DNA from: an uncultured Clostridia bacterium
Lineage (GTDB): Bacteria; Bacillota; Clostridia; UBA1381
Length of the DNA stretch: 64,000 bases
Direction: 5' to 3'
Assembly (NCBI GenBank): GCA_944392335.1
Contig: CALXWJ010000037.1
Location: 40,751-104,750, forward strand
The notes below the pieces were generated by a model. It did not search any database, was not told the DNA's origin, and worked only from the letters and a program-made list of their open reading frames with translations. Shown here piece after piece: positions 26,854 through 36,479 of the stretch. The number at the start of each line of letters is the position of its first letter. Within the stretch, counting starts at the first letter, position 1. The translations under genes and the position numbers were made by a program.

Positions 26854-28563
26854 GTGAAAAAAATAATAGCAAGCATATTATTATGTACAATGCTCGGGAC
26901 AACGGCATTTGCGTCGGCGCCTGAGATAAGCGTCGATATGGGCAGCAATATGTTTATTGTAAAAGGAAGCCTTGAGACAGAATTGGCTGATAAGAATGTC
27001 AAATTGATTGTTATAAATCCTGAATACGATATTGCGGATATAAAGGACGATAACTATAAAAACGCGGTTCAAAGCGTGATGGAAACACAAGCGGATGAGG
27101 AGGGCGCGTATGAATTCAGGGTGCCTTTATATAATGCGTCCACGGGAGAATACAAGTTCTATATACAAACCGATGAGAGCGATACCCCTGTTTTTTTAAC
27201 AGAGTATTACGCGGATTCTGATACGGTGAAAGAGGTGATTGAAGACCTCAACAATGCAACGGAAGAAACAATAGAGGAAAAGCTTCTTATGACAGTCGAT
27301 CCGCTGAATTTAAAGGGCGGCATATTTGACGAGATAGATGTCGGAAAAATGAAGGACATAGTATATCAGTCACTGCAGGAAGAACAGTTTGATGCCGATG
27401 ATGCTGAGGGTACGGTCAAAAGGATCAGGCAGCTGGCTTTGCTTTACGCGTATAATGAAGGCATGGAGACTGTTTGCTTTGATAGCGACGACAATTTCAA
27501 GTATGCGGATATATTTGATTTTTCAGCCATCGATACAAATAATGTAACATTATACAATGTATATGAAACCATCATGAGTGACAACGGAAAAGCGGCACTA
27601 AGGAGCAAATTACTTGGTTGGTCATATACAGCCATTGAAGAATTGGAGGACGCCTTTTGTGAGCTTGTATTTGTAACGGCTGTAAATAATGCCAATAAGG
27701 ATGGTACAGGACATATACAAAGTATTCTGACCGATGCAAATGCTGAGAAGGTAGGGGTCTCGGTTGAAAAATATACCGCTTTATCAGACGGTACCTTAAA
27801 AAGCAATGCGGAAAACTATATAATGAGAAATTCATATTCCACACCGGAGCAGCTTGCCGACGCGCTGGATGAATATATAGATGACAATTCAGGAAACGGA
27901 GGCGGCGGAGGCGGAAGCGGAACCGGAAACGGCAGCGGAAACACAAGCTCGGGAAACAGCAGTACTTCCAATAGCGGCATATCCGGGGTACTTCCCACAA
28001 TAAACGAGCTTGAAGAGAGCAAAGAAAATGAGATATTCAGTGATATTGATGATGTAGAGTGGGCAAAGGAAGCAATAATATATCTTTATAACCATAATAT
28101 CATAAACGGTATGGGAGACGGCAGGTTTGAACCCCAGCAGCAGATTACGCGTGAACAGTTTATCGTTATGCTTGTAAACGCGATGGGACTTGAACTTACA
28201 GATGATGATACGGGATTTGGCGATGTTGTGGAAGGAAGCTATTATGAAAAACACATTGCCGCTGCCGTGAAGAACGGAATAACTACAGGAATTGGCGACG
28301 GACTCTTTGGAGTGGGAGAGCCGATAACAAGACAGGATCTTTGCGTAATGGTTTATCGGGCAATGTTTAACTCCGATACAGCCGAAATACAAAATCAGTT
28401 TACCGACAGGGATGAAATAAGCGAATATGCGCAAAATGCAGTGGATTATATGGCAGAAAAGGGAATAGTTAACGGTTTTGAGGATGGTACGTTCGGCGCG
28501 AAACAGTTATGTACACGTGCCCAGGCAGCAAAAATACTATATGGTGTTTTAAATAAAAATTAA
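26854..28563 (+). CDS. SLH-domain surface protein, N-terminal partner of a split pair
   Basis: GTG 26854 follows GGGAGG and starts a signal peptide (KKIIASILLCTMLGTTAFAS); 569 residues. Residues ~22-110 are a beta domain (MFIVKGSLE...GAYEFRVPL) also found at the start of the 39468 and 56720 products. A helical middle is followed by a Gly/Ser/Asn linker (~345-376) and three SLH domains (~395-569; ITREQ, ITRQD, CTRAQ motifs), which should bind the secondary cell-wall polymer. The whole corresponds to the first ~570 residues of the 1438-residue 39468 protein, whose remainder matches the next gene. It is a good candidate for an S-layer or cell-surface scaffold component. Confidence 0.88.
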   Translation: MKKIIASILLCTMLGTTAFASAPEISVDMGSNMFIVKGSLETELADKNVKLIVINPEYDIADIKDDNYKNAVQSVMETQADEEGAYEFRVPLYNASTGEYKFYIQTDESDTPVFLTEYYADSDTVKEVIEDLNNATEETIEEKLLMTVDPLNLKGGIFDEIDVGKMKDIVYQSLQEEQFDADDAEGTVKRIRQLALLYAYNEGMETVCFDSDDNFKYADIFDFSAIDTNNVTLYNVYETIMSDNGKAALRSKLLGWSYTAIEELEDAFCELVFVTAVNNANKDGTGHIQSILTDANAEKVGVSVEKYTALSDGTLKSNAENYIMRNSYSTPEQLADALDEYIDDNSGNGGGGGGSGTGNGSGNTSSGNSSTSNSGISGVLPTINELEESKENEIFSDIDDVEWAKEAIIYLYNHNIINGMGDGRFEPQQQITREQFIVMLVNAMGLELTDDDTGFGDVVEGSYYEKHIAAAVKNGITTGIGDGLFGVGEPITRQDLCVMVYRAMFNSDTAEIQNQFTDRDEISEYAQNAVDYMAEKGIVNGFEDGTFGAKQLCTRAQAAKILYGVLNKN

Positions 28564-28618
28564 TAAGAAACACGCGGCGTATGTTTTATACGGCTGCGGT
28601 GCTGGAAAGGAGATTGTT

Positions 28619-31561
28619 ATGAAAAGAAAATTGGGATTAATATTATCATTATGTATATTTGTATCAATGCTGCCTTTAACGGGTATAGCCTCAGATAATA
28701 CGCAAGATGTATCCGGATCAAGTGAATATAAAGTCATAGACGGACTGGGGCTTCTGCCGGAGGAAATAACCGATAAAGCGCAGAACAATGATACTGTGAC
28801 ACGGGAAGAGTATGCGGTCGTATTATATAATATTTTAACATACACAGATAAAATAAAGGAATCTGAGAGCAGTGTTTGGGAAGAAGAGTTTTTCGGAGAC
28901 TATGATATGCAGACGCCGGGGGCTGCAGGGGCAGAAACATTGATATTCGGTGATGTTGACGAATCTGTTTCTCATTATTCCCAGATCAACTATGTCGCAA
29001 GCAGCGGTTTTATATCGGCTGCCGAAGGAAATAATTTTGAACCGGACTCGGAGCTTGATAATGAAACGGCGTTAAATTCCCTGATAAATATGCTTGGTTA
29101 CAGTGAGTTCGCACAGTTGAGCGGAAAATCTGCCTTAATGACGGCAAACGAATTGGGCTTATATTCGGCAGGCGCGGAAAATGCCGTTATGAGCGTTGAG
29201 GACCTGGTAAGGCTTTTGTACAGTGCGTTGGAATTAAATGTTATGAATATTAACATTGTCAATTCAAGGGTTGTTTATTCCGAAACGGAAGAAAGCTTTA
29301 TGGAAAGATGGCTTAAAATCAGAAAAATAAAAGGTATTTTAAGCGATAACGGCATAACAGCGTTGACCGGTGAAAGTGAGGTAGGTATCGGAAATATAAA
29401 GATCGCCGATATGATACTGACCGATCAATGCAAAGAAGACGTATATGATCTTTTGGGCTATCAGACGGAGGCATATTATTCCTTTGCGGACAATTCGGTA
29501 AATGACGTTTATGTTGCAGTGCCCACAACAAAAAATACCGTTACGGAATTTGATATACTTGATATGACAGATTATTCAAACTATAGGTTCCAATATGAAT
29601 ATAACGGCAGAGTAAGAAGTATATCGTTAAAAACCAATACTTATATGATATATAACGGCAAGGCGATAAAGAGCTGGGACAGAGAAACCTTTGATTTTGA
29701 TGACGGTACTGTCAGGATCATAGAAAACGGTGAGGATTACAGCGTCGTAGCTGTTGAAAGCTATGCAAACTGGGTCGTTGCTTCATACAGTACATCCACA
29801 AATACGCTTTATAACAAAGCAAAGGACAAGATAGATCCCAATGGAGACGAATATGTTGATCTTACCGATGCGATAGAAAACGGGACGCTGTTTATGTCGT
29901 GGTCTGACGGAACAGAGGCTTCCATTGAGGATATTAAAGAAAATATTGCGGCAGATATAATCATAAACGGAAATTATGTAAAGATGATATTAACAGATAA
30001 TACCGTCTCTGACTTTACGGTCACAAGTATTGACGGGAATACGTCGTATGATATATATTACGGCATAAGCAATGGAGAAGAAGAATATAATGTGGCAAAA
30101 AGATATGACGATCTTGACGGCGCGTGTGTTATCGGATTGAATAAAAGCTATACGCTTATACTTAACAGAGAGGGTGTTGCGGTATGGATCGAACCGGTAT
30201 CCCTTAAATATGATGCGGTAGGCTATCTTGTAAGCACCCTTAGGGATGACGACAATATTTCGACAATATTGAAAATATTTACCGAAGCCGGCAGGATGGT
30301 CAAATTAAATACGGCAGATAAGGTCACATATTTGGATGAAAGTGGAAACAGATATAAGATCACGGCAGACAAATTGTATGTGCGTTTATATGATTACGAG
30401 GGATTGATAACCTACAAAACAGATGAAAACGAAGCGGTCACATATGTTGAAATACCGCGGGCTGACGCCGTAAACGACAGTACCCTTCAAAAAATACATG
30501 ACGGGACGGAAATGACCTATAAAAATGCGGGAAGATACGGCATGTTCGGCAGACTTATCTTTATAACAAGCGATACCAAAATTTTTAAAGTGCCCGAATC
30601 GGAAAGCGGTAAATCAGATAACGCAAATTATGCAATACTGAATAAGGATTCGGCGTTTGCTACCGACAGCAAATATTCTATTGTGGGATATGCTCAGAAA
30701 AGTGATACAAGGGTCGCGTCGTATGTTGTATTTAAAAATGATGCTGCTTCAGAATGGAGATATTCACCCGAGGACTTGAACTTTCTGCTTGTTGATGAAA
30801 TAACAATGGGGCTGAACGAGGATGACGAGCCGTGCGATATTATAACGGGATGGAAATTCGGTTACACCACATCGGCAGAACAGGTAACGATGTATTCCGA
30901 ATACAGTAAAACCGATGATAACGGTAACAGCGTATCGGCTTTAAGCGTTGCGAATGATACTCCCAAGAGCAAGGACGAAAGCGGTAATATGAAAAAATAT
31001 CAGATCCAAAAGGGAGATATTATCAGATATTTGACCGATGGTAACGGGGATAATATCACAGACGCAGAACTGTTTTATCGTATGGACGGTGAAAATCCGG
31101 CGTTTGAGGGCGGAAGAAGCGGCTTTCTTGCAGGAAGCATAGGATATTATCAGAGCGACAATACATTCTCAAATCCATATGCAATATGCTATTACGGAGA
31201 TAATATCGGAATGACGATGAATACGTCGCTTACTCATGATTCTGACAAATTCATAGGCTATACAAGCGCATATTACGGATTTGTATACAACGAAACAGAC
31301 GGTATATATGAATGTACAACCAACGATCTGTCGGCAAATACCGGATCATATGATCCTGAAAGCGACAAATATCTTACATTCTATTATAATCTGATGGATA
31401 CGACGATCCAGATCGATGTAGATAACGGTGTGCTCAGCTTGGTATCAACGCGGAATCCGAATATTAAGACCTATAAAGACACTGGAAATGAATGTTCAAG
31501 GATCATCAGATTATCGGTTGACGGAAACGACAGATTAACGATTATTATTAACGGTGAATAA
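28619..31561 (+). CDS. Large secreted protein, C-terminal partner of a split SLH pair
   Basis: ATG 28619 follows GGAAAGGAG; the signal peptide ends near LTGIASD; 980 residues. Residues ~38-210 are two to three degenerate SLH-like units (FGDVDESVSHYSQINYVASSG; DNETALNSLINMLGYS). The rest is beta-rich (KGILSDNGITAL, NTYMIYNGKAIKSW, NREGVAVWIEP) and matches the last ~850 residues of the 39468 protein in order: the degenerate SLH, then the YNGKA segment, then strands that read like dozens of small beta elements. No enzyme motif is recognised. It is likely exported and assembles with the preceding SLH protein at the surface (inference from the fused paralogue). Confidence 0.83.
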   Translation: MKRKLGLILSLCIFVSMLPLTGIASDNTQDVSGSSEYKVIDGLGLLPEEITDKAQNNDTVTREEYAVVLYNILTYTDKIKESESSVWEEEFFGDYDMQTPGAAGAETLIFGDVDESVSHYSQINYVASSGFISAAEGNNFEPDSELDNETALNSLINMLGYSEFAQLSGKSALMTANELGLYSAGAENAVMSVEDLVRLLYSALELNVMNINIVNSRVVYSETEESFMERWLKIRKIKGILSDNGITALTGESEVGIGNIKIADMILTDQCKEDVYDLLGYQTEAYYSFADNSVNDVYVAVPTTKNTVTEFDILDMTDYSNYRFQYEYNGRVRSISLKTNTYMIYNGKAIKSWDRETFDFDDGTVRIIENGEDYSVVAVESYANWVVASYSTSTNTLYNKAKDKIDPNGDEYVDLTDAIENGTLFMSWSDGTEASIEDIKENIAADIIINGNYVKMILTDNTVSDFTVTSIDGNTSYDIYYGISNGEEEYNVAKRYDDLDGACVIGLNKSYTLILNREGVAVWIEPVSLKYDAVGYLVSTLRDDDNISTILKIFTEAGRMVKLNTADKVTYLDESGNRYKITADKLYVRLYDYEGLITYKTDENEAVTYVEIPRADAVNDSTLQKIHDGTEMTYKNAGRYGMFGRLIFITSDTKIFKVPESESGKSDNANYAILNKDSAFATDSKYSIVGYAQKSDTRVASYVVFKNDAASEWRYSPEDLNFLLVDEITMGLNEDDEPCDIITGWKFGYTTSAEQVTMYSEYSKTDDNGNSVSALSVANDTPKSKDESGNMKKYQIQKGDIIRYLTDGNGDNITDAELFYRMDGENPAFEGGRSGFLAGSIGYYQSDNTFSNPYAICYYGDNIGMTMNTSLTHDSDKFIGYTSAYYGFVYNETDGIYECTTNDLSANTGSYDPESDKYLTFYYNLMDTTIQIDVDNGVLSLVSTRNPNIKTYKDTGNECSRIIRLSVDGNDRLTIIINGE

Positions 31562-31580
31562 GCAGAGGAGTGTGCGTAAA

Positions 31581-32573
31581 TTGAAAAAAAGAAAAATGTT
31601 TTTGACGGTTTTTGCCGCATCATTCGTTATAAATACTTGTGTATATACGGCAGAGATCAACAGCACAAGCCATACTGTCAATACAGACGGGGAAATCGTC
31701 GATATAACAGCGTCTCAATATGCTGAAACAGGTGAATGGACAGACGCGGATTTTACCGGTTATGATAATCTGCCCGTAAGGATAAGCTCTCAAAGTAATG
31801 CTTCGGTGCTTTGGAAAGAACCTGTAAGTCAGACGGGACATAAATATGAGGTATATTTCTGGCATTGCGTTGTACCGAACGGAGATAAAGCGGCAACGGT
31901 CAAGACTACATCATTTACGGAAACTGCGACTATAGAAGTGGATTTTTCAAGAGGATATTCCGATTGGGTAAGAGTAGGCGTTTTAAATCTGCCCGATACA
32001 TTGTTTTCTTTTGAGGTAACTCCCAGCGGTGACGGAGGGGTCGTTCCGGTATGCGCATATAAATATGTACTGACAAATGACGACGAGTATTATATTGACA
32101 GGATATTTGATATAAATTCCGATCTTATGGTATTGATGAAGGATACATATACAGCGTTGTACAACCATCAATACAGTGAGATACCAGATATTGCGCCGAC
32201 CATAGTTAATGACAGGACCATGCTCCCCATAAGATTCATTTCGGAAAACATGGGCGCGGAGGTAATATGGAATGAGAGCGACAGGTCGGTAAATATTACA
32301 TATAATGATCATAACATTGTTTTTTATATCGACAGTACCGAATATATAGTCGATGGGGAACAGAAGATCACAGATCAGCCGCCGATAATAATGAATGACA
32401 GGACAATGATACCGATAAGAGCTTTTTCGGAGGCATTGGGAAAACAGGTCTCATGGAATGATAATGGGGTCATACTTATAGGAGATACCGTAAATATAGA
32501 AGAAAATAATGAAGAACAGTTTTATGCATCGGTTATGAATGTTTTCCCGCAAAAATATACAGGAAGCAATTGA
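31581..32573 (+). CDS. Secreted protein with copper-amine-oxidase N-terminal-like domain
   Basis: Start is uncertain: TTG 31581 (spaced ten bases from AGAGGAG, beginning a signal peptide KKRKMFLTVFAASFVI) is preferred over GTG 31554, which overlaps the previous stop and has no ribosome site. About 330 residues. The first part (~40-165) is a beta-sandwich with VLWKEPV and HKYEVYFWH, possibly carbohydrate-binding. The C-terminal ~130 residues hold two copies of the Cu_amine_oxidN1 pattern (VNDRTMLPIRFISENMGAEV and MNDRTMIPIRAFSEALG), a domain common in clostridial wall proteins, with no oxidase activity implied. It continues the operon of the split SLH pair. Confidence 0.78.
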   Translation: MKKRKMFLTVFAASFVINTCVYTAEINSTSHTVNTDGEIVDITASQYAETGEWTDADFTGYDNLPVRISSQSNASVLWKEPVSQTGHKYEVYFWHCVVPNGDKAATVKTTSFTETATIEVDFSRGYSDWVRVGVLNLPDTLFSFEVTPSGDGGVVPVCAYKYVLTNDDEYYIDRIFDINSDLMVLMKDTYTALYNHQYSEIPDIAPTIVNDRTMLPIRFISENMGAEVIWNESDRSVNITYNDHNIVFYIDSTEYIVDGEQKITDQPPIIMNDRTMIPIRAFSEALGKQVSWNDNGVILIGDTVNIEENNEEQFYASVMNVFPQKYTGSN

Positions 32574-32627
32574 ATCGAATAAACAGCCGAAAAATACTGT
32601 TACACAACAAAGGAAAGAGAGAGCTAT

Positions 32628-34823
32628 ATGTCAAAATTATGGTATAAGCAGTGGGCAAACCGTTGGGAGGAAGCCTTGCCCATAGGAAACGGAAAGATCG
32701 GCGGTATGGTGTTTTCAGGGCCGTTTTGTGATAAAATATCATTGAATGAAGAAACCCTATGGTCGGGCAGCCCTATAAAACAAGATATTGTATATGACAT
32801 GAAGGACGTCGATGATATAAGAAAGGATATCAAAGAACGGCGCTATGCGCTGGCAGATAAGCAAATATCGGATATGATGACGGGTGAAAGATGTCAGTCG
32901 TATATGGCGTTCGGCGATATCATTATAGATATGTTAAACTGCAGCAGCAGTGATATATCGGATTATAAAAGGGAACTGGACTTTGAAAGCGGGGTGTGCA
33001 AAACATCCTGTGGTCTGTACGATATAAATGTCGGAAAATTTATACAGCATAACAGGGAGTATTTTACTTCGTTTGCCGACGATGTTATGGTGATACGCTG
33101 TGCGACCGGGTATAAATATTTCAGCGCCAATATTCATATTGACATGAAACTGAAAAGCAATGTTACATATAAAGATGACGAAATTATAATAGAGGGAAGA
33201 TGCCCGGTATCCGCCGGTATCGATACACCGATTATCGAGGCTGACGGCGATGCCGAGAGCATACCTTTTTACGCAAGGATCAAGGTCGTATCCGATTGCG
33301 ATCCGTATTACTTCGGAAACGCGGTGGCGGTAAGAGGAACGGAAAGTTTTTATATTATCATATCGATAGCGACAGGGTTTAACGGATACAATAAACAGCC
33401 GATATCCGAGGGCCGTGACTGCAAAAAAGAGTGCTGCAAAAAGCTTGAGAATGCATTAAAGTACAGCTATGATGAGCTTTTAAAAAGACATACGGAGGTA
33501 TATAAAGAGCTTTACAACAGATCCAAACTGCATATTGACGGCGAAAACTATGACGACATACCAACAGACCGGAGAATACAAAATGTTGCAGAAGGAAAGA
33601 CAGACAACGGTTTAACAGAACTGCTTTTTAATTACGGAAAATATCTTATGATATCGTCATCATGGAATTGCAAAGAACCAGCTAACCTGCAGGGAATATG
33701 GTCGTATGAATTGGTTTCGGCATGGAATTGCAATTATACGACAAACATAAATACGCAAATGAATTACTGGCCGGTTGAACAAATGAATTTACCTGAATGT
33801 CATGAACCGTTATTAAGAATGGTAAAGGATATGTCGCAAATCAAAAATCACTACGGATTAAACGGCTGGTTATGCTGTCACAATTCAGATATATGGAGGT
33901 TTAACCGCGAGGCAACAAAGGGAGTCTATGCTTATTGGCAAATGGGAGGCTTATGGCTTTGCCGCCATATATACGAGCATTATATGTATACCATGGATCA
34001 GGATTTTTTAAGGGAGTATATGCCTGTTATGAAGGGCGCGTTTATGTTTTTGAAGGACTGGATCGTCCGTGATGATGAAGGGTATTATATAACATCGCCG
34101 TCAACATCTCCCGAGAATTATTTTGAATATGAAGGAGAACCTGTAGCGTCTGCTTCGGCAAGTGCAATGGATTTGGGAATAATAAAAGATTTTTTGCAAA
34201 ATATCATAGAATGTGCCGAGGTTTTGGGTGAGGACACAAAGCAATATCATGAAATACTCGATAATCTCAAACCGTTTGGAATAGGGAGCGACGGACGTTT
34301 GCTTGAGTGGTGTGAGGAATTTAAGGAAATTGAAAAGGGACACAGACATCTTTCGCCGTTATATGCGATCTATCCGGCAAATGCGATAGAGGAAGCTACA
34401 GAGCTTTATCGTGCGGCCGAAAAATTCCTTGAGGTACGATTGGCAAACGGAGGAGGACATACAGGCTGGTCAAATGCATGGATAGCTAATCTTTACGCGC
34501 GGTTTAAAAACGGAGAAAAAGCAAATGAACATATAAAGAATATGTTTAAAAAATCAATCTACAGCAATATGTTTGACGCGCATCCTCCTTTTCAGATAGA
34601 CGGAAATTTCGGAATCTGTGCTGCAATCACAGAAATGCTTTTACAAAGCCATAATAAGAAGATAGAATTTCTTCCTGCCTGCCCTGAAGAATGGGAAAAT
34701 GGATATATAAAGGGATTTAAGGCAAGGGGCGGATATACTGTTGATATGGAATGGAAAAACGGGAAGGTCATTTATTATCATATTGTTGATAAAGACGGAA
34801 AACTTATTGAACAGAAAGAATGA
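32628..34823 (+). CDS. GH95 family glycoside hydrolase (alpha-L-fucosidase or alpha-L-galactosidase type)
   Basis: ATG 32628 has GGAAAGAGAG upstream; 731 residues, usual for GH95. It opens with the family hallmark WEEALPIGNGKIGGMVFSG and LNEETLWSGSP. The (alpha/alpha)6 barrel shows LQGIWSYE, NINTQMNYWPVEQ (~370), STSPENYF (~490, region of the general acid) and FQIDGNFG (~657, the conserved Asp of the active site). There is no signal peptide, so it works in the cytoplasm on imported oligosaccharides. It removes 1,2-linked alpha-L-fucose (or L-galactose) by inversion in known members. It ends the long run of surface-protein genes beginning at 19899. Confidence 0.93.
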   Translation: MSKLWYKQWANRWEEALPIGNGKIGGMVFSGPFCDKISLNEETLWSGSPIKQDIVYDMKDVDDIRKDIKERRYALADKQISDMMTGERCQSYMAFGDIIIDMLNCSSSDISDYKRELDFESGVCKTSCGLYDINVGKFIQHNREYFTSFADDVMVIRCATGYKYFSANIHIDMKLKSNVTYKDDEIIIEGRCPVSAGIDTPIIEADGDAESIPFYARIKVVSDCDPYYFGNAVAVRGTESFYIIISIATGFNGYNKQPISEGRDCKKECCKKLENALKYSYDELLKRHTEVYKELYNRSKLHIDGENYDDIPTDRRIQNVAEGKTDNGLTELLFNYGKYLMISSSWNCKEPANLQGIWSYELVSAWNCNYTTNINTQMNYWPVEQMNLPECHEPLLRMVKDMSQIKNHYGLNGWLCCHNSDIWRFNREATKGVYAYWQMGGLWLCRHIYEHYMYTMDQDFLREYMPVMKGAFMFLKDWIVRDDEGYYITSPSTSPENYFEYEGEPVASASASAMDLGIIKDFLQNIIECAEVLGEDTKQYHEILDNLKPFGIGSDGRLLEWCEEFKEIEKGHRHLSPLYAIYPANAIEEATELYRAAEKFLEVRLANGGGHTGWSNAWIANLYARFKNGEKANEHIKNMFKKSIYSNMFDAHPPFQIDGNFGICAAITEMLLQSHNKKIEFLPACPEEWENGYIKGFKARGGYTVDMEWKNGKVIYYHIVDKDGKLIEQKE

Positions 34824-34900
34824 AACATAAGTGCGGTATTATTTTCGGCATAAAACGGCATGTGAAAATATATTTTTAAAAAGATATTGTTATTTTTGAC

Positions 34901-35010
34901 AACGTGAAAGCATGATCTTTCGCTGATCACAGCAAAGCACCGTAGGGGCGATTCACGAATCGCCTGTTTCGCTCAAGCTATCGTCAAATGACGGGAAAGC
35001 CGTTATTAAA
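34901..35010 (+). repeat. Structured intergenic repeat, copy R4 (left-truncated)
   Basis: Lacks the first hairpin. Contains GTGAAAG...CTTTC with GATCACAGC, the palindrome GGCGATTCACGAATCGCC (34947-34964), TGTTTCGCTC, and the right end GGGAAAGCCGTTATTAAA. It lies about 75 bases after the GH95 stop. Confidence 0.75.
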
Positions 35011-35014
35011 AGTT

Positions 35015-35062
35015 AAAATGCACCCCAAAAACCGAATTGTCAGGTTTTCCGGGTGCATTTTT
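35015..35062. terminator. Bidirectional rho-independent terminator
   Basis: AAAATGCACCC (35015-35025) pairs with GGGTGCATTTT (35051-35061), with an inner AAAACC/GGTTTT stem. A-run and T-run on both sides let it stop the plus-strand GH95 unit and the minus-strand cupin unit, which converge here. Confidence 0.85.
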
Positions 35063-35090
35063 AGTATATTTTCATTGACTGTATGCCCTT

Positions 35091-35498
35091 TTATTTTAAT
35101 GCGGCATAGCTGTCCTCATCCACTGCCTCTAACCACTCGTTAGAGGTTTCTTTTCCCGGCACTTCGACCGACAAATGTGAAAACCAGCTGTCCTTTGCGG
35201 CCCCGTGCCAGTGCTTAACACCGGCGGGAATAACCACAACATCTCCGGGCTGCAGTTTTCGCGCTGCTTTGCCCCATTCCTGATACCAGCCGTATCCGTC
35301 GGTGCAAAGCAGTATCTGTCCGCCGCCATCTAAAGCCTTATGGATGTGCCAATGATTGCGGCAGCCCGGCTCAAATGTTACGTTCGCGATGGGTACACCG
35401 TCACGGGTGAGCATATTCAAATAGCTTTGACCGTCAAAATATGCCGAAAAAGCGTCGTTTGGGTTTCCTGTGTGAAAAAGTGATTCTTGTTTTTCCAT
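35091..35498 (-). CDS. Small cupin-domain protein
   Basis: 135 residues; start ATG 35498 preceded by a purine-rich ribosome site. A single conserved cupin barrel is seen: PGCRNHWHIHKALDGGGQ (metal-binding histidines) and PGDVVVIPAGVKHWHG. Such small cupins commonly sit beside carboxymuconolactone-decarboxylase-like genes, as here (11 bases apart), and members include mandelonitrile-lyase-like and isomerase-type proteins. The exact reaction is unknown. It is the last gene of a minus-strand unit ending at the bidirectional terminator. Confidence 0.88.
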   Translation of the reverse strand: MEKQESLFHTGNPNDAFSAYFDGQSYLNMLTRDGVPIANVTFEPGCRNHWHIHKALDGGGQILLCTDGYGWYQEWGKAARKLQPGDVVVIPAGVKHWHGAAKDSWFSHLSVEVPGKETSNEWLEAVDEDSYAALK

Positions 35499-35509
35499 TA
35501 AATTTCCTC

Positions 35510-36202
35510 CTATTCTGTTTTATCAGCCTGATTGATACATGCAATTGCGTTTAAACTGCGCGGATAGCCTATATACGGCAGACACTGTGATACAACCTTT
35601 ATTAAAAATGCTTTATCATTACCGATATTCATATTACCTTTTGCATGTGCGGTAAGCTGCGGTTCACAGCCGCCCTGCGCCATTAAAAAGCAAAACGTGA
35701 TCATTTCTCTTTGCAAAATGTTAAGCCCCGTTCTGGTGTAGTAATCCCCGAAACAGTTTGCGGCAAGCCAACGGTTGATGTGCCCTGTTTTCCACGCTTC
35801 TTTCATATGTTCGCCGAAGATCTCCGCTTGTATTTTGACGCCTTTTTCAAGCCTGTCATCAAGCGTAGTGGTGGACTGATCCGCTAAAGGCAGAGAAACA
35901 CCTCGTTTTGTTAAAATTTCATTTGTTTTGGTCAAAAACGGCAGCATTCTTCCGTAGCCGACATAATCTGTTGCCTGATATACGATTTCTTTTACCTCTA
36001 CAGGTAAGATACTCCCACTGACTAAAGCCTCAGACAATACCTCATCGTAGGCTTCCACACCCTGGCAGCCGATCAAAGCGGCCAAGACTGCTATGCATCT
36101 TGTTTTATCATCCAATTGCTGCCCGTCCTCCTGTATAACGTCATTTTTCAAAAAGTATGAAAACCGTTGTGTAAATTCCGGATCAGTTATATTTTTGTTC
36201 AT
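35510..36202 (-). CDS. Carboxymuconolactone decarboxylase-like protein
   Basis: 230 residues, start ATG 36202 with AAAGGAGG upstream. Two CMD/AhpD-like helical repeats are visible: CIAVLAALIGCQGVEAYDEVL...VEVKEIVYQATDYVGYGRML and ITFCFLMAQGGCEPQLTAHAKGNMNIGN...VVSQCLPYIGYPRSLNAI. Despite the family name, most such two-domain clostridial proteins have no proven aromatic degradation role and may be redox or detoxification proteins. It is cotranscribed with the cupin gene. Confidence 0.85.
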   Translation of the reverse strand: MNKNITDPEFTQRFSYFLKNDVIQEDGQQLDDKTRCIAVLAALIGCQGVEAYDEVLSEALVSGSILPVEVKEIVYQATDYVGYGRMLPFLTKTNEILTKRGVSLPLADQSTTTLDDRLEKGVKIQAEIFGEHMKEAWKTGHINRWLAANCFGDYYTRTGLNILQREMITFCFLMAQGGCEPQLTAHAKGNMNIGNDKAFLIKVVSQCLPYIGYPRSLNAIACINQADKTE

Positions 36203-36479
36203 TGAAAAACCTCCTTTGTATTATTGATTGCCCGGATCAAACGAGTGACCCCGTTGCAGCCTATTTTGTGTTTAGTACCGTTATGCTGACCGTATTGTGC
36301 AGTGTACATGATTCTTTTGCCAGACGGTCTTCCTCCTTGTACCCAATACCAAATCTATCGCTTTTAACGCCCCATTTTTGTATATGACGTATTTTGCTGT
36401 TTGTGAAATATACAACAGGCTTAAATACTGAAAATTACAGGCAGAGGATATGATTTTTTATTGATGAAACTCCCGTATT

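Noticed and set aside
26334..27002. Open frame of 222 codons on the minus strand
   Set aside because: Shadow of the ends of two well-supported plus-strand genes; composition is not protein-like.
36203..36479. Possible decayed gene between the carboxymuconolactone-like and alcohol dehydrogenase genes
   Set aside because: Minus-strand translations give short pieces with several stops and no recognisable family, so nothing can be supported beyond an intergenic spacer.
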